Source: Pseudomonadota bacterium (GTDB lineage Bacteria > Pseudomonadota > Alphaproteobacteria > UBA2966 > CAIVPW01). From it: DNA of 6,657 nucleotides. The translations under genes were made by a program, and so were the position numbers. The DNA is taken from NCBI GenBank assembly GCA_027625125.1, contig JAQBXG010000093.1:1-6657 (forward strand), given 5' to 3'. This document shows, in pieces, positions 5,797 through 6,657 of this stretch; positions within the stretch are counted from its first letter, which is position 1; each line of letters begins with the position of its first letter. The notes under the pieces are model-generated. The model saw nothing but the letters and a program-made list of their open reading frames with translations. It was not told the DNA's origin and made no database searches.

Positions 5797-6657
5797 TTGA
5801 ACAAGGCGGGAAAATCGGCCCGGATTGATCGGGACCGGCGCGTTCGGCTGGCGGTGGCGTCGACGCGGGCCATAGCGGCGGTCGTGGGCGCTGTGATCGT
5901 CGGCGCGGCGGCCGTGCCGGCGTGGGGTTTGCCCGCCGCCGGATACGTTCCCGTTGCGTCGGTCAACGGGGTCCAGATCGCCGCCCTTGCGACCCAATCC
6001 AATACGACCGTTCGGGTTGTTACGGTGCGTCGCGGCGGCACCCTGGAAGGCACGCTGCGGGGCGCCGGAGCCGCGAAAGGCGAGGCAGGCGAGGCAATTC
6101 GCGCTTTGGCACGACTGTTCGATGCGCGCACGCTGATGCCCGGACAGGAGATCGAGGTCCGCTTTACGACGGGCGCGCGACCGCAACTGTGGAGCGTGCG
6201 GCTGCCGTTGTCCGCGAACCACGGCATCGTCGCCGTCGCGGCGGCGGACGGCGCGTTTCTGGCCCGAACCTATGATCCGTCGGGCGAAGAACAGGAGTTG
6301 ATTGCCGCCGGACCATTGTTGTGGGTCGAAGGCGGCGTATCGACCCGGTCGCAGACGGTGGCCAAGGGCCAGACGCTGATGAACGTCGCCCTGGCGCTTG
6401 GCGCCGAGCGGGCCGAGGCGGACCGCGCGATCGGCGCATTGTCGCGGCTGTTCAATGCGCGGCGCTTGCAGATCGGCCAGAACGTTACCGCCACGTTTGG
6501 CGACGGCGGCCGGCTGTTGGGATTCGGGGTGTCGGTCGACGGCGACCTGGAGGTGGCGGCATACCTGTCGGAGGCCGGCGAATTCGAACCTTTGCGGTCG
6601 ACCGGCGCGGACCGCGAGCGGTTCGCCGCCGAGGCCGAGGCGCTGCGCACCACCCCG
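5797..6657 (+). CDS. Envelope protein with two LysM-like/OapA-like domains; probable M23 murein endopeptidase, C-terminus beyond window
   Basis: The frame is open to the right edge and gives 287 residues. A basic N-terminus and hydrophobic stretch at about 25-42 form a signal peptide or signal anchor, so the protein is exported. It then holds two copies of a 48-residue domain: 76-123 (from TVRRGGTL to the F after PGQEIEVR) and 187-234 (TVAKGQTL to IGQNVTATF). They align without gaps at 22 of 48 identical positions by hand. This tandem layout precedes the zinc-binding catalytic domain in alphaproteobacterial M23 peptidases that cut peptidoglycan cross-links. The catalytic histidines would lie outside the window, so peptidase activity is inferred. 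The TTG at 5797 has GGGGA 9 nt upstream; GTG at 5854 is an alternative that leaves a shorter signal peptide. The class assignment is good, the start less so. Confidence 0.75.
   Translation, partial: MNKAGKSARIDRDRRVRLAVASTRAIAAVVGAVIVGAAAVPAWGLPAAGYVPVASVNGVQIAALATQSNTTVRVVTVRRGGTLEGTLRGAGAAKGEAGEAIRALARLFDARTLMPGQEIEVRFTTGARPQLWSVRLPLSANHGIVAVAAADGAFLARTYDPSGEEQELIAAGPLLWVEGGVSTRSQTVAKGQTLMNVALALGAERAEADRAIGALSRLFNARRLQIGQNVTATFGDGGRLLGFGVSVDGDLEVAAYLSEAGEFEPLRSTGADRERFAAEAEALRTTP
6022..6165 (+). repeat. Protein-level tandem domain, copy 1
   Basis: This copy encodes residues 76-123 of the probable M23 endopeptidase. Shared features with copy 2 at 6355-6498 include TV..G.TL, EA..AI.AL.RLF.AR and GQ, with identical length and no gaps. 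The DNA itself is not a close repeat, which points to an old duplication. Confidence 0.7.
6355..6498 (+). repeat. Protein-level tandem domain, copy 2
   Basis: This copy encodes residues 187-234 and lies 111 residues after copy 1 of the same protein. It carries the more canonical version of the motif (KGQTLMNVALALGA), so it is the copy on which the family call mainly rests. Confidence 0.7.

Noticed and set aside
5637..5828. 63-residue plus-strand frame spanning the end of the fusion gene and the following gap
   Set aside because: It starts at TTG inside another gene, crosses the hairpin and the dyad, and overlaps the chosen start of the next gene. No ribosome binding site or motif.
5700..6227. 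175-residue minus-strand frame opposite the peptidase-type gene
   Set aside because: It is Ser/Arg/Thr-rich and antisense to a frame with a signal peptide and duplicated domain.

Overview
This is a GC-rich window (by eye in the mid-to-high 60s percent) from a Gram-negative bacterium, most likely an alphaproteobacterium of the Rhodospirillales kind. That placement rests on codon use, the style of the sensor kinase, the duplicated-domain M23 peptidase and the fused Memo-AMMECR1 protein. It is an inference, because there is no rRNA or other marker here. Both ends of the window cut through genes.

Layout. (1) Positions 1-1884, minus strand: a two-gene operon. A 70-residue secreted protein with a Cys-x-Cys motif comes first. 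Its stop codon overlaps the start codon of a membrane PAS-histidine kinase (ATGA), and the kinase runs off the left edge just after its ATPase domain. (2) Positions 1885-2104: a 220-bp divergent intergenic region with weak promoter-like and dyad elements. (3) Positions 2105-3019, plus strand: an N-formylglutamate amidohydrolase. (4) Positions 3027-4184, minus strand: the radical SAM enzyme of the AmmeMemoRadiSam system (AmrS), convergent with gene 3 and separated from it by only 7 bp. (5) Positions 4229-5677, plus strand: a single protein fusing the other two parts of that system, Memo (AmrB) and AMMECR1 (AmrA). It is divergent from amrS across about 44 bp. (6) Positions 5678-5796: an AT-enriched gap with a TTGACA box and a dyad. 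(7) Positions 5797 to the right edge, plus strand: the N-terminal part of an envelope protein with two copies of the LysM-like/OapA-like domain that precedes M23 murein endopeptidase domains.

How they fit together. The centre of the window is a complete AmmeMemoRadiSam system in two divergently transcribed genes. The radical SAM enzyme and its two partners form a widely conserved set whose substrate is, as far as I know, not established. The left operon looks like a sensory unit in which a small exported protein is made in step with a membrane kinase, so the small protein may be a ligand-binding accessory or modulator of the kinase. The amidohydrolase and the peptidase are ordinary metabolic and envelope genes with no proven link to the others. 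I saw no RNA genes, mobile elements or CRISPR arrays.
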